From contig VWZL01000009.1 of assembly GCA_013396915.1 (NCBI GenBank), positions 324,223 through 388,222 on the forward strand: 64,000 nt of DNA, written 5' to 3'. Of the stretch, positions 40,345 to 51,200 are shown one piece after another. The translations under genes were made by a program, and so were the position numbers. Position 1 is the first letter of the stretch. Each line of letters begins with the position of its first letter. Under the pieces are notes generated by a model. The model was given only the letters and a program-made list of their open reading frames with translations. It made no database searches and was not told where the DNA came from. Source of the stretch: Stercorarius parasiticus. Taxonomy: Eukaryota > Chordata > Aves > Charadriiformes > Stercorariidae.

Positions 40345-40893
40345 CTGGAAAGAAAAACAAAAAAGCACATTAGTAGGCCTTATTTAAGGAAAGCAGGCAC
40401 GGAAGGGTGACAATTTCGGCGAGCGATTAAGACAATACAGGACTGTTTGCTTGCCGGATTACTTCAAGTTAGCAGCAACCCCCGCTCGCGGCGATACTCG
40501 GCGTGTGCTTTCTGTTAGGATTTGTGGAGCTAAGGCATGGCAAAACGCTTACGTTAAACAGCACCCCACAGTGAAGAAGACACCGACCCTCTGGCCGATG
40601 CTCGCTCCGCGCCCCCCGGAAAGCCAGGCCGTGCTGAGGCGATCCGTTACCCGCTGCTTTCACCCCAAAATCAGCGTGATCCCCAGCCGCGGGGGGGGGG
40701 GGGGCTCAGAACCGTCCCCCTTGTGCTTTCGCTCGGAGAACGCGCCCCCGCCCGAGCTCTCCTTCACCCCGCGCCCGGACACGGGGCGGGGGGACCGATT
40801 CCCCCCACCCGGATCGCGGCCAGGCCGCGGCGGCCGACCTGAACTTTCCGGGAGCCCGGCGACCGTTAGCCCCTAACGGCCGGCGCGGCGCGC
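40345..40893 (-). other. intron 1, gene-proximal part
   Basis: Sequence between exon 2 and the gap, passing from ordinary intron into the CpG island. It includes a G14 run (40691-40704). No coding exon is readable on the minus strand. Confidence 0.6.
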
Positions 40894-42130
40894 NNNNNNN
40901 NNNNNNNNNNNNNNNNNNNNNNNNNNNNNNNNNNNNNNNNNNNNNNNNNNNNNNNNNNNNNNNNNNNNNNNNNNNNNNNNNNNNNNNNNNNNNNNNNNNN
41001 NNNNNNNNNNNNNNNNNNNNNNNNNNNNNNNNNNNNNNNNNNNNNNNNNNNNNNNNNNNNNNNNNNNNNNNNNNNNNNNNNNNNNNNNNNNNNNNNNNNN
41101 NNNNNNNNNNNNNNNNNNNNNNNNNNNNNNNNNNNNNNNNNNNNNNNNNNNNNNNNNNNNNNNNNNNNNNNNNNNNNNNNNNNNNNNNNNNNNNNNNNNN
41201 NNNNNNNNNNNNNNNNNNNNNNNNNNNNNNNNNNNNNNNNNNNNNNNNNNNNNNNNNNNNNNNNNNNNNNNNNNNNNNNNNNNNNNNNNNNNNNNNNNNN
41301 NNNNNNNNNNNNNNNNNNNNNNNNNNNNNNNNNNNNNNNNNNNNNNNNNNNNNNNNNNNNNNNNNNNNNNNNNNNNNNNNNNNNNNNNNNNNNNNNNNNN
41401 NNNNNNNNNNNNNNNNNNNNNNNNNNNNNNNNNNNNNNNNNNNNNNNNNNNNNNNNNNNNNNNNNNNNNNNNNNNNNNNNNNNNNNNNNNNNNNNNNNNN
41501 NNNNNNNNNNNNNNNNNNNNNNNNNNNNNNNNNNNNNNNNNNNNNNNNNNNNNNNNNNNNNNNNNNNNNNNNNNNNNNNNNNNNNNNNNNNNNNNNNNNN
41601 NNNNNNNNNNNNNNNNNNNNNNNNNNNNNNNNNNNNNNNNNNNNNNNNNNNNNNNNNNNNNNNNNNNNNNNNNNNNNNNNNNNNNNNNNNNNNNNNNNNN
41701 NNNNNNNNNNNNNNNNNNNNNNNNNNNNNNNNNNNNNNNNNNNNNNNNNNNNNNNNNNNNNNNNNNNNNNNNNCGGGGTGAGGCCCGCCCGCGGGACGGT
41801 CGGCGGGGGAGCAGGAGCGTCCCCGGCCCGGCCCGGGTTCGGCTGGGCTTGTGCGCGGCGTGAAATCAGCCCCACAGAGCCGATGGCGACACGCGGGGGA
41901 TGTGTTAGTCCACGGTAACAATGAGCAGGCGTAATTAAAACAACCCGCGCGGCTCTCGGGGCTCCGCGGGGGGGGCGGGCAGCTGCCCCCCCACCTTCCC
42001 CTGAGCCTCCTGCTCCTGACCCGGCCTGCGTCAGACGCCCTCTGAGGGGTCCATGGGGAAGCCCGTGGGGTCCTCTTTGCCAGTTTTTGATAAATCTTGG
42101 GGTTCTCAAAGCTGTTGCGATCCACGTTAA
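40440..42130. promoter_or_regulatory. CpG island with the likely promoter and missing exon 1 of the ANTXR2-like gene
   Basis: Both flanks of the gap (about 40440-40893 and 41774-42130) are very GC- and CpG-rich, with GC-box-like runs such as GGGGCGGGG near 40785. It sits directly 5' of exon 2 on the minus strand, where a first exon and promoter are expected. None of the readable flanks encodes the expected end of exon 1 (a strand leading into the Asp of the MIDAS motif and a split Lys codon), so that exon is inferred to be inside the gap. A divergent plus-strand transcript from the same island is possible. Confidence 0.7.
40894..41773. other. assembly gap (880 N)
   Basis: An uninterrupted run of 880 N in the middle of the CpG island, with more than 75% G+C on both edges. 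The reason is probably GC-related loss of sequencing coverage. Two open frames appear to cross it only because N is translated as unknown; they are artefacts. Confidence 0.98.
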
Positions 42131-43298
42131 CAGCCGGGCGCTAGCCATTCTCTGTGTTAGAAACTGCCTGCGACGGATCCAAACTGTTGCTGCGGGACTG
42201 CGCACGTGGTAACCACCGAAATGTACTGATTTACAATAGACTGTGCAAAACTAAATATAGAGCAGCCATTTGGTTTGAGGCACAAGCTGGATCCTTCGCG
42301 GCAAACGTGAGGCACTGTGGAAAGCGTCGCTTTATGCTGCAAGAATATTATCTTTCAGGTTTTTCCATTTGTGGTTTCAGATTTTCACAGGAAGTTCAAA
42401 GACGCTTAATAATCTTAAAATATTATCTGAAGGCTAAAAAGGTGCGTGAATTTTCTGTGGAGAAAAATGCTAGTCGTGTGATAAGCTGCGTAAACCAAAA
42501 TTGTCTCGTGAGTTTAAAAATAAATGTCTAGGCTCTGTTTCTTTGTTTCCTTTCTGGGGTTTTCTCCAAGAGCGCTATGTGGCAAGAGACTAAGAGGACT
42601 TCAGATCACATCGGTTATTCTTTTTTTCTCTGTTTGTGCGCCCAGCCCTTTGTTTTAATAGCATCTACTTTGAGCAGCTTTAATTTACAGTGGACTGCAC
42701 TCGCTGTGTCGATGCATGGAGGCCGCTATGATGCAGGGCTCTCGAGCACCAGCGACCTCAGGAGACTTCAAATTAGGACCAGGCTCGGGATCCTCTCTCA
42801 TAACGTGTTAAGTTACGTTTTACTGGCCAAGTAATGTGCTAGAGCTCTCAAAAGCCTGTTTCCCATCATAACATCAATCACAGGAGCGATGAGTCAATGC
42901 GGCTGTCCAACTGTGGGAAGACAAAACGCAGTTCAGAGGTGCCCCGTGCCTTGTGACAAAAAAAACACATTTCCTTCAGAGTCGGACAGTTCTGGCTTGC
43001 GATGGAAGTGGTCAGAGGGTGAGCAATTTACCAAGACAAAAAAAACCCAGAAATTACTGATTTCCCCCGTCACCGGACAAGTAAATTGTTCGTGAGTCAG
43101 TACGAGCTTGTGACTGGCAGTAAGCTGTCATGGCCTTGTGGCTTTTATTAATTTAGTGTTTTATGGGGCTGTATAGAGGATATTACCTGGAACCCTACCG
43201 TTTGTTCCCAAGATGCTCTTTTTTTTTTTTTTCCTCCTTCCTCAGTAATGATCTCATTTCTTAGGCTGACCGTCTTATTTACATTTCCCTTTCAACAG

Positions 43299-43430
43299 TG
43301 GCCGCTCCGCTGTCCGTTTTTAATTTGATGAGAGCTGCTAGGCATCCTGCTGGCGTTGCGCAGAGGTGCGGGTGCTTCAGAGCCCTCCCCGGGCGAAACG
43401 CTGTCGGCGTGGGCATCGCAGGGCGCACAG
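43299..43430 (+). other. candidate plus-strand exon 1.5 kb beyond the CpG island
   Basis: A 132-nt GC-rich block with a good acceptor (TTTACATTTCCCTTTCAACAG) and donor (CACAG|GTGAGG). One frame is open throughout (APLSVFNLMRAARHPAGVAQ and onward) and the other two have stops. No homology is recognised. Its position just downstream of the island on the opposite strand from the ANTXR2-like gene fits an exon of a divergent, promoter-linked transcript, coding or not. Confidence 0.3.
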
Positions 43431-46203
43431 GTGAGGAGGAGGGCAATGAGCCTCTCGGGATTTATTTAGTAAGTATGTCGATTTGCCAGGGATCCGGCCA
43501 CCAAAGCGCAAGGCCCTGCCTTAACAGCAGGTAGTCCTTTGCACCGGGAGGCAAAATGAGGTGCGTCTTTGATTCTAGAGGGGTTACTGAAGAAAAGTTT
43601 GAAGGAGAAACACATTCTTTGTGCTTCTGGCAAGAAAGGGATGTGCCTATTGGAAAAGCACGGCTTACTGCATAGCAGGATCCCTGTTTTACTGCTGGTA
43701 CAAAGGCTGGCGTCCCGCTCAGGAGAGGCCAGACAGCTTGAGCGTCTTTGGTGGGTGACGAAAATGCACAGTATGGGGGTGGGGGGGGATGGTATTTGTT
43801 ATCCTCGTTGAGCGTCCATCTCTCAGTCAACGTCTTTCTTGTTCACGCATGATAAAATACAGGAAGAGTCCCGCATCAGTCACGCCAGCGGTAAGCTGGC
43901 AAAGTTGGTATCTTTAACATCCATCTCGTCCTTGTCGCTGCTAGCTGACGGGTTTCCCGTGCTGAATTGCTCCTCGGAACGACAGGACTCCACGCGGAAT
44001 TTTCGAGTGTTTTCTTGTTAAATTGGGTCACAACACAGTCCCAACGCTGCGACAGCAAACAAATTATTTCTGTTTTCCCTGCTGCAGGCTTGTGAACAAC
44101 CATAGTCTTTAAACAAGTGCTATTTCTTATGGAAAGAATGGCTTGAGGATTGCAGACTGCTGCCAGCTTTCGCCGTGTGCAGCCGTGTGTCATAGACTGA
44201 GCCCCGAACAAATTTCATGTTGCATATGTACCGGTGTTAACGATATTTGGGTTTTTTCCTATATCATTTCCTTTTGCTATCAGTGCAAATAAAACAGTCA
44301 GATGAAGTGGCTCTGTCAGGACATTTGTATAGGAGGACTGAAAAAAGCTTTACAAAACAAAGTATGTGAAATAAATACATAAAATTATGCGCGTAACTTA
44401 CACCGTATCTGCACATCTTTGTCTGCCCGTGCCTGAAAGCTGCATCTGCACAAACGTGGCAGAACTGGTTTGTACCCAAGATAATGACCTAACAAGGATC
44501 GTGCAGCTCTCACGGGCCGCGGAGGTGAATCGGACCCGTCAGATGCTCCAAAAAGGACCTTGAGCCTCTCCCTGCTGCAGGAGGAGCTGGGGAAGCGACA
44601 GTCAAAGGTGGCCTGCCCGGAGATCTTTCATTTCATCCCGTTTCCTGACGCCTTTGGATGGCTTCCTGCGGGCACGGTGCTCTGACCCGACGCATCCATG
44701 TCAGAATGCCTCCTCCCTGCCGGCCCGAACACAAAGCCAAGCCTCAGAATGACGCAAGCTGGAAATTTCACAAAAGCCCGCGCACCGACAGTGATTTGTG
44801 TCAGCCAAAGATCTGGCTCATGAAGTTCTTAACGTCTTTGAGCTAGCAGGGCTTAAGGGTAAGTAAGCGGTATTTTACAGTCCCTGTGGGTGCGCAAAAC
44901 AGGGAAGATGAAGGACCGAGCAGGCTGTGCTTTGCCAGGGACCCAAGAGAAGCGAAGGCTGATGATCCGTTACACCTCAGAGGCGCTGCACGGTGCCGGC
45001 CCTCTCTCCGGAGGCGTGCGGTACGGCCGAGCAGGCTGTCCGAGGGGTCCCGAAGCAAGCGGCACGGGCCATCCCCGAGCCCCAGGGGCGCTTGGCTCGC
45101 CAGGAGAACGTGTCCTGTCGTCCCCCTGATGGAAATGGTCCTTTGGGCACATGTGACTGACTGTGCCTGGAACGAGCTGCCCTGCCAGCTGGGCATCTGT
45201 GCTAGCCAGGGTTCGCTCTTCCCCTGTTTCCAAAGGCGTGAATCCCTCTTTTAGCCCGTGGTTTCTGCTGCAGCAGCAGATACGTCATGCCTGCTTTGCG
45301 GGAGCATGAGATGGTGATGATGCGGATGAGAGGGAGGTGGGCACGGAGGCACTGGGCAGGAGCTCTTGGCTATCTACAGGTGTCTGACTTCATTCGCTCA
45401 GGGGCCTCTTTTCCCGCTTCCCAGAACTCGTCAGACGATGCCGGCGTCTTTCCCTTCCTGCTCCACTGCCACGGCGCTGAGTGACGCCCGAGCCGCGCTG
45501 CCCGCTGCTCCTCATGCTCTTGCCAGCATCACGGGACCAAGGCCACCAGCAGAGCCGTGTCCCGGCCCTGGGCGAGTCTCCTGCTAGCCCCGGGTGTGGG
45601 TTCCACCTCTGGAGCAGCAGCAGCTTCCCCTCGCTCGCCGCCCCGTCCGTCTCGAGCGGAGCTCGCTCGCACGGGGACCTTCTTTACGCGGGTTTCTCGC
45701 CCCACAGTATCCACCGGCGGCCAGGACACGTGCAGCAAGTACATTGAAAGGAAGGTGGTAGCTATTCTCGAGCAGGGAAATCTGTGGTCATTTAAAAACA
45801 GAACTCTTTAAATACAGCTTAAAAATAACCGAGCCATAGAAGCAGAAGCATTTAACGTGGAAGGTTGATGCACAGATGAACGTAAGTTTATTGCCAAGTT
45901 TTACTGCACAGAAAGTAGCAAACAGTACAGTATGCGAGTACACGGCTCCTTTCTTTTTCTTCAGCCCTTGCGGGTGATTTCCCCACATGTTGTCCCTTAA
46001 GATCCACCCGCTCCCACCTTCCTTTTGGCCCAGAGTGGTTGGGAAGACCTTAGGCGAGCTGCGTTTGTGCCCAGTGGGACTTGGCATGTTTCAGAGGTAA
46101 GTAGCTGTGGCAGAAAGTCGACCTGCGGCTTGGATGTAACCCGGCCGTGAGCCTGGCCCTGCCCCTGGGCGCTTGTTAACGCTGCAGTAGAAAGGCAGTG
46201 CTT

Positions 46204-46244
46204 GGTGGTGAGGTGCACCTCATTGCTGTGGTGAGGTGACCTCA
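46204..46244. repeat. duplicated palindrome with nuclear-receptor-like half sites
   Basis: Two near copies of GGTGAGGTG(C)ACCTCA spaced about 22 bases apart: GAGGTGCACCTC (46210-46221, perfect palindrome) and TGAGGTGACCTCA (46232-46244, palindrome around a central base, with AGGTCA on the minus strand). This resembles overlapping nuclear-receptor half sites, but function is unknown. Confidence 0.4.
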
Positions 46245-47372
46245 GCGGGAGGAGGAAGGAACTTTGGGCTTAACCAGAGTCAACAGTGGCTTGGGGACCG
46301 CCCGGGCTGCCTTCTCTATAGGCTACAAAGGGCTGTAGGTCTTTGTTGCTCATTAAATTCGGTTCTGGTCCAGGACAGCTCTGTACAACAATCGGGAGAC
46401 AGGCTGCTTTCTACAAGATGCTCAGCATAATTTTGTCTGGGAAAAATGAAGCTTGAGGGAGTGTATGTGCGGCTGCAGTTCTGATTAACTAAATATACTT
46501 TCCGATTAAGGTCCGGATTTGTGATTCTGCCACGGGCTATGGACCAGAGGGAAACGGGGGAGCTGAAGGTGTCCTGCTCCTTTTCCCAGCTCCAGCGACG
46601 CCTGCGCTTTGAGATGCTCAGAGCTGCACGCACCGACGGACAGGGGTGATGCTCCTGTGAACCCTTGAGCCGTTCCAGCTTAAAGCGGAGTTTGACTCCA
46701 GGCAGCTCACGGGAAAATATTTTTCTTCTGCCATCGCAGGATGTAAACAGCACGTGGAAGTCTCATGCTTTGCAAAAGGAAAGAGAAACCGGAGCGACTC
46801 CAGGAGTTACACAATATGCAGTAGTTTTTCAGGAGCTGCCTCCTGGAGGATTAGCGATATAAATCCTTTTTCCCCGCTACAGATGTAGCCTCGTGGTCCG
46901 TGCTCGTTCTGTAAATCAGTGTATAAATGAATAAATAAAAAGGATAGCATTAAGTAACACAGGAACTCTCATGTTAGTGTGGCATTGCGCGTATCATCCA
47001 GATGGAAAGTATCTGTCTAGACAAATCTGGGAATTATGCAAGCTCAGACTTCCTGAATGACCATTCCTTCCCAACAGCATTAAACAGCTGGCAATACCCA
47101 CTGAAAATACCCACAAAAACACAGGTTACAAAAAAAAAAAAAAAAACAAAACCCAAAACAACAAAAAACTCTGTACTCTGAAAACTAGGAAACATAAATA
47201 TTAGCGATATGCTGGGTAAGAGAAGCTGTAACTGTGAGAACAGGGGCTATGTCAGCAGTGTGGGACCAGTATTTGCCCGGACGAGCCAGGGATGACAATT
47301 AGTACTCATTCCTGGTCTCGGCCAAGGTGGAGGAGGCTCCGCTATTTTCTGGCGTGATTGTCTGCCAGGGCA

Positions 47373-47416
47373 CAGAGCTGTTTGTTTCCACTTTTTCAGA
47401 GCTGTTTGTTTCCACT
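47373..47416 (+). repeat. 20-base direct repeat, period 24
   Basis: CAGAGCTGTTTGTTTCCACT occurs at 47373-47392 and again at 47397-47416, separated by TTTT. It looks like a recent small tandem duplication. Confidence 0.8.
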
Positions 47417-48184
47417 ACGGTCAGATGAGCAGCAGGAATGAAAACAAAGAAGGAAGGATGGGCTGTCCTGGTGCAAACCCTCGCAGGATAAAAATAAATC
47501 CTTCTTGGCCCGGGAAAGCGAAAAAAAAAGTGCAATAGAAAGCATGGAGCTCCTGCCCTGCGCGGGAGCGGTGCTGGCTCGGGGCAGCGCCGAGGGATAG
47601 CTTGGGCCGGGATTTTAGCACAACTCTAGAGTTTGGTCTTCTCGGGAAACACCAGCCCCACTAGAGGAGGCGGGGGAATGAAGCAGGAACTCTCCCTGAA
47701 GAACAGTGCATCCCACAAAAAAGGCGATACGTTTCTGAGTAGTGTACAAAGGGGGAAAAATTAAAAAAAAAAAAAGGAATAAGCAGGTGTGAAACGGGCT
47801 GTGATCCTGCGGCCACCCGGTTCGCCCCAATTTTATCGCTGACTCCGGGGGAAGAGGATCAAACCCCTTCTAGAACAGAAATGTTAACTTTTGTTCTGTT
47901 TGGGGTTATACCGGTTAAAACGCAACCGACGTTTATCTACCTAGCCTGACCTCTTTGGGGCCAGGAGGGAGAAAGAGAACACCGTGCTGTGAAGTCAGCT
48001 CTGTATTCCTAGGCCTAGGAGAGAAAGAGAAAAGCACAATTGGGAGGATAAATGACAACTGCTTATACCGCTGTTTGGGGGAAATCACGTAAATATTTAC
48101 GCAAAGACAGGGAGCTGCGGCAGGGCTGCCCCTGACAGCCTCCACGAGCCACTGTCGGATGCACGGCCTGAAAAGCAGATGTGC

Positions 48185-48295
48185 CAATTTCCTGTATTTG
48201 ATGATGATGGGGTCCTAATTGCGCCAGAGCTGTGGCAATGTCCTCTCTTATGGATGACTCTTAATTTTGTTTGATGAAGTCATCTGTGCAAGGCT
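48185..48295. promoter_or_regulatory. AT-balanced island, possible conserved noncoding element
   Basis: The block GTCCTAATTGCGCC, GGCAATGTCC, TTATGGATGACTC, TTAATTTTGTTTGATGAAG is repeat-free and stands out from GC-rich, low-complexity neighbours. It has a homeodomain-type TAATT core in a non-repetitive context. Regulatory function is inferred only. Confidence 0.28.
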
Positions 48296-48299
48296 CTTC

Positions 48300-51200
48300 C
48301 GGCGTGCGATCCTGCTGGAGCGACAGTCACGCAGAGCAGCGTCCCGACCCTTTGCCACCGCCATCGTGCTCACGGCAGAGTGTCAAATTCACTCCCGGAC
48401 CAGCCGTACGTGCTGACCGAGTCCCCTGTGTCTCCTGAAAAATGTGGTTCAGCGGGCTGTCAGCGTTTTCCAGCCCGATGGCCAGGGATACGCACCGGCA
48501 CCTTCAGCCCCGCGCTGGAATACACCGTGCCGGAACACCTTGCCCGTGCTCTGACCAAACGCAACTCATTTACAACCCAGTCCCACTGGGATTTGGGTCT
48601 GTTCCTCAGCTTTTCTACCTCTGGTAGGAGAGAATGCCTACCGACAGCGTCTGCTGTGGGGAGGATTCAGCTCGGCGGAGAGCAACACTCAGAGAGGCTC
48701 TAAGTTTGGGGGGGGGGTGGGGGCGGAATTTTCAACTGTCTTTTTCCACCGGGGGAATTTTCCTTGGTGACATCGTCCCTGGTGCTTTTTTTCAACAACT
48801 TTTCGTGATTCCCCTGTCTTTCGTGGAGGGCGGTCTCATTTCTTTCCATGTTTTTTGCCAGGTTATCTGGATTTTTTTCTTTCTCCTTTTTTCCTCTTTT
48901 TTTTTTTTTTCCATCCGTAGTTTGGGGGGTTGCCCAGTTTCAGACTTTGCTAGTAGAGCATTTATTTATCTTATTTATTTAGATAGGGACTAGTAAGTTT
49001 TGGAGAAGCTTCTGGGGTGGGTTGTTTGGTTTTGTTCCCAGCTTTTTTCTTGCATGACATTTTGAGGAAGCATCTTGGTTTATCGACATCGGGGTTTTTT
49101 ATATTTTCTCTTCCCGTCCTGTGTGGGATTTGGTCATTTATCTTTTTGCGTGGGTTCCGCTTTCCGTAGGCCGGAGTCCCGGCTCCAGGTTGCTTCTGGG
49201 GCCAACTGCAGCCGCCAGCAGCTGTTGGGTGTTCCCTGATTGTGGTCTGTGATCATAAAAGCTGACACCTGAGGACACATCTCTTTTGGTGCGCATCACC
49301 TGGGGGCCGTGCTGCTGCTGGCCGGAGGGAATCGTGCTCCTGCAGCTCAGCATAGAGAGAGTCTGAAGGTTTGCAGGGTGGGGACATGTAGAAATATCGC
49401 TTCCAGTAGCTGAGGGCTGCGCAGCGGGGCTGTATGGTGGCTTGGTGGCTAGTAGCTCCCGGCTCTCCCCGCTGCTGGAGGGGCCCTGGCTGCCCCGAGG
49501 AAGACACAGGCGGTGGCTGTGGTCTGTCCTGCAGGAGCCCAGCGCAGGAAGAGCTGGAGGAGGTGGGGATGGGGCTGCGCAGCACCAGGAGGGGCAGAGG
49601 AGGAGACGGCAGACCTTCTGTGGAGGTCTTGTGGAGTCCTGCCTGCAGGTAAGAGCCAGGCACGTGGGAGGAGGGATGGCAGGAGGTGGTGCTGCCCCGA
49701 GAGGTGGATGCGGGCTCTGAGCTGGGGCGTGTTGGCGGCTCGTGCCGCCTGGCAGCTGGGGTTGGGCTCCTTCCCTGCTTTTTCGCCTCAATGGCCGCTA
49801 CCCTGATAGCGAGGGACATGAGCAGCACCGTGCTAGATGGTGGCAGCAGGACTTAGGGAAACCCTGTCACTGCGAAGCCACCTGAGCTCTGGGGCAGGGC
49901 AACCCAGAGAGGTGCAGTTCGCACCCTTGAAGAATTTTAGGGCTTGACTAGTCAAAGCCCTGAGCTTTGGTGTGGGCCTGGTGTTTGTCATGCTTTGAGC
50001 AGGAGGCTGGGATACCTGAGGCACTTTCTGACACGATTGACTGGGGGATTTTCCTCTTTCGGCCTCAAGAGCTGATGTGTTTTGGACATGCAGATCGTGA
50101 GCTGAGTTGTGGTACTGTCTTCTGCTGCACTGCATGGTTTCAGGTTACTGAAAACTTGTCAACCAAAATGCAGACTCCGATCAAACCTTCTAGCGGATGT
50201 GTTTGGTGAAAACTCGAATTCACAGAGTAGCCTGGGACTTCTAGCACAGTCAGCCGCGGTGCTCTGTCTGCTGTCAGAGCCTGCTGGGCAGGAAGGGTGC
50301 TGGTGGGAGGGTTTGCCAGCTGAGTCACGGCCGTGCCAGGTTATTTGCCAGCCGAGCCGGCTAGTAACTGCAGCGTACGTGGGTCTTAGTCGCCCCTGTT
50401 CGTGTGAGCAGTTCCCCCAGCTGCCCAGATGATAAGCGGGTGTTTTGTGCGTTGGTGTGACTGTACTGACGGTCAGACAGGAGCGAGGTGGTTGTGATGT
50501 ATCTTCACTGACGGGTATTTAAATTTGCATGACTCTGGATTGCCCTTCCCTCAATTTCTCAACATCTGAAGTTAAACATGTACTACATAGGAAGCAGTAC
50601 TCATTTCCTGTTTTCTGTAATTCAAGAGAGCGTACTTTTTTTTTTTAACCTATGCTTACGTGGCTATGATGGATAGAGGAGGAGCAGTGTTGTCTGGGAT
50701 TCCAGAGCCCATTTCAAGCGGTGCTGTTGGCAGAGCAGTAAATAGAGTGATCTCCCGGGCACAGGAAGGGTAGTGTTTCTCCACCCCGAGATGAGCAGGT
50801 GAAGCACCTCTGTAAGGGTTTCATGGTTTTGGTGCCCTGCAGGTGATAACTCTGATAACCAGGGCTAGTGCTGAATGCTCCTGCATGGATGAACTTATCG
50901 GGATGCAGAAAGTGACGTAGTCGGCGTGGTGTCTAACCCCGGCCGGCAACTGACCCCCACGCAGACGCTCGCTGATTTTACCCGTGGTGGGATGGGGGAC
51001 AGAATAGGAGGAGTAAATGTGAGAAAACTTGTGAGTTGAGATAAAGACGGTTTCATAGGTGGGGCAAAAGCTGCGCAGGCAAGCAAAGCGAACCGAGGAA
51101 TTCATTCACAGCTACCCATGGTCATTTGGGGTCACCTGTTGTAGCTCTGTCCCCTCCCAGCCCCCGGTGCCCCCCAGCCCGCTCTCAGGTGGGGTGAGCA

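Larger units (their letters stand above)
42131..48180. other. upstream flank, no recognised gene
   Basis: GC-richer sequence 5' of the ANTXR2-like gene. Apart from the candidate exon at 43299-43430, a duplicated palindrome (46204-46244), a 20-base direct repeat (47373-47416) and an A17 tract (47130-47146), nothing is recognised. Overlapping open frames around 44900-45750 occur on both strands at once, as expected of CpG-rich noncoding DNA. Confidence 0.6.

Noticed and set aside
40706..42205. 499- and 419-codon minus-strand open frames
   Set aside because: They are open only because the 880 N are read as unknown residues; the readable ends have no homology to ANTXR.
44581..44858. Plus-strand block with good acceptor (CTGCTGCAG) and donor (GTAAGT)
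   Set aside because: All three frames contain stops, and at 278 bases it has no other support. At most a noncoding exon.
49138..49828. 217- and 191-codon Pro/Ser-rich frames
   Set aside because: Two overlapping registers and the opposite strand are all open, as expected in GC-rich, stop-poor DNA. No domain and no splice structure.
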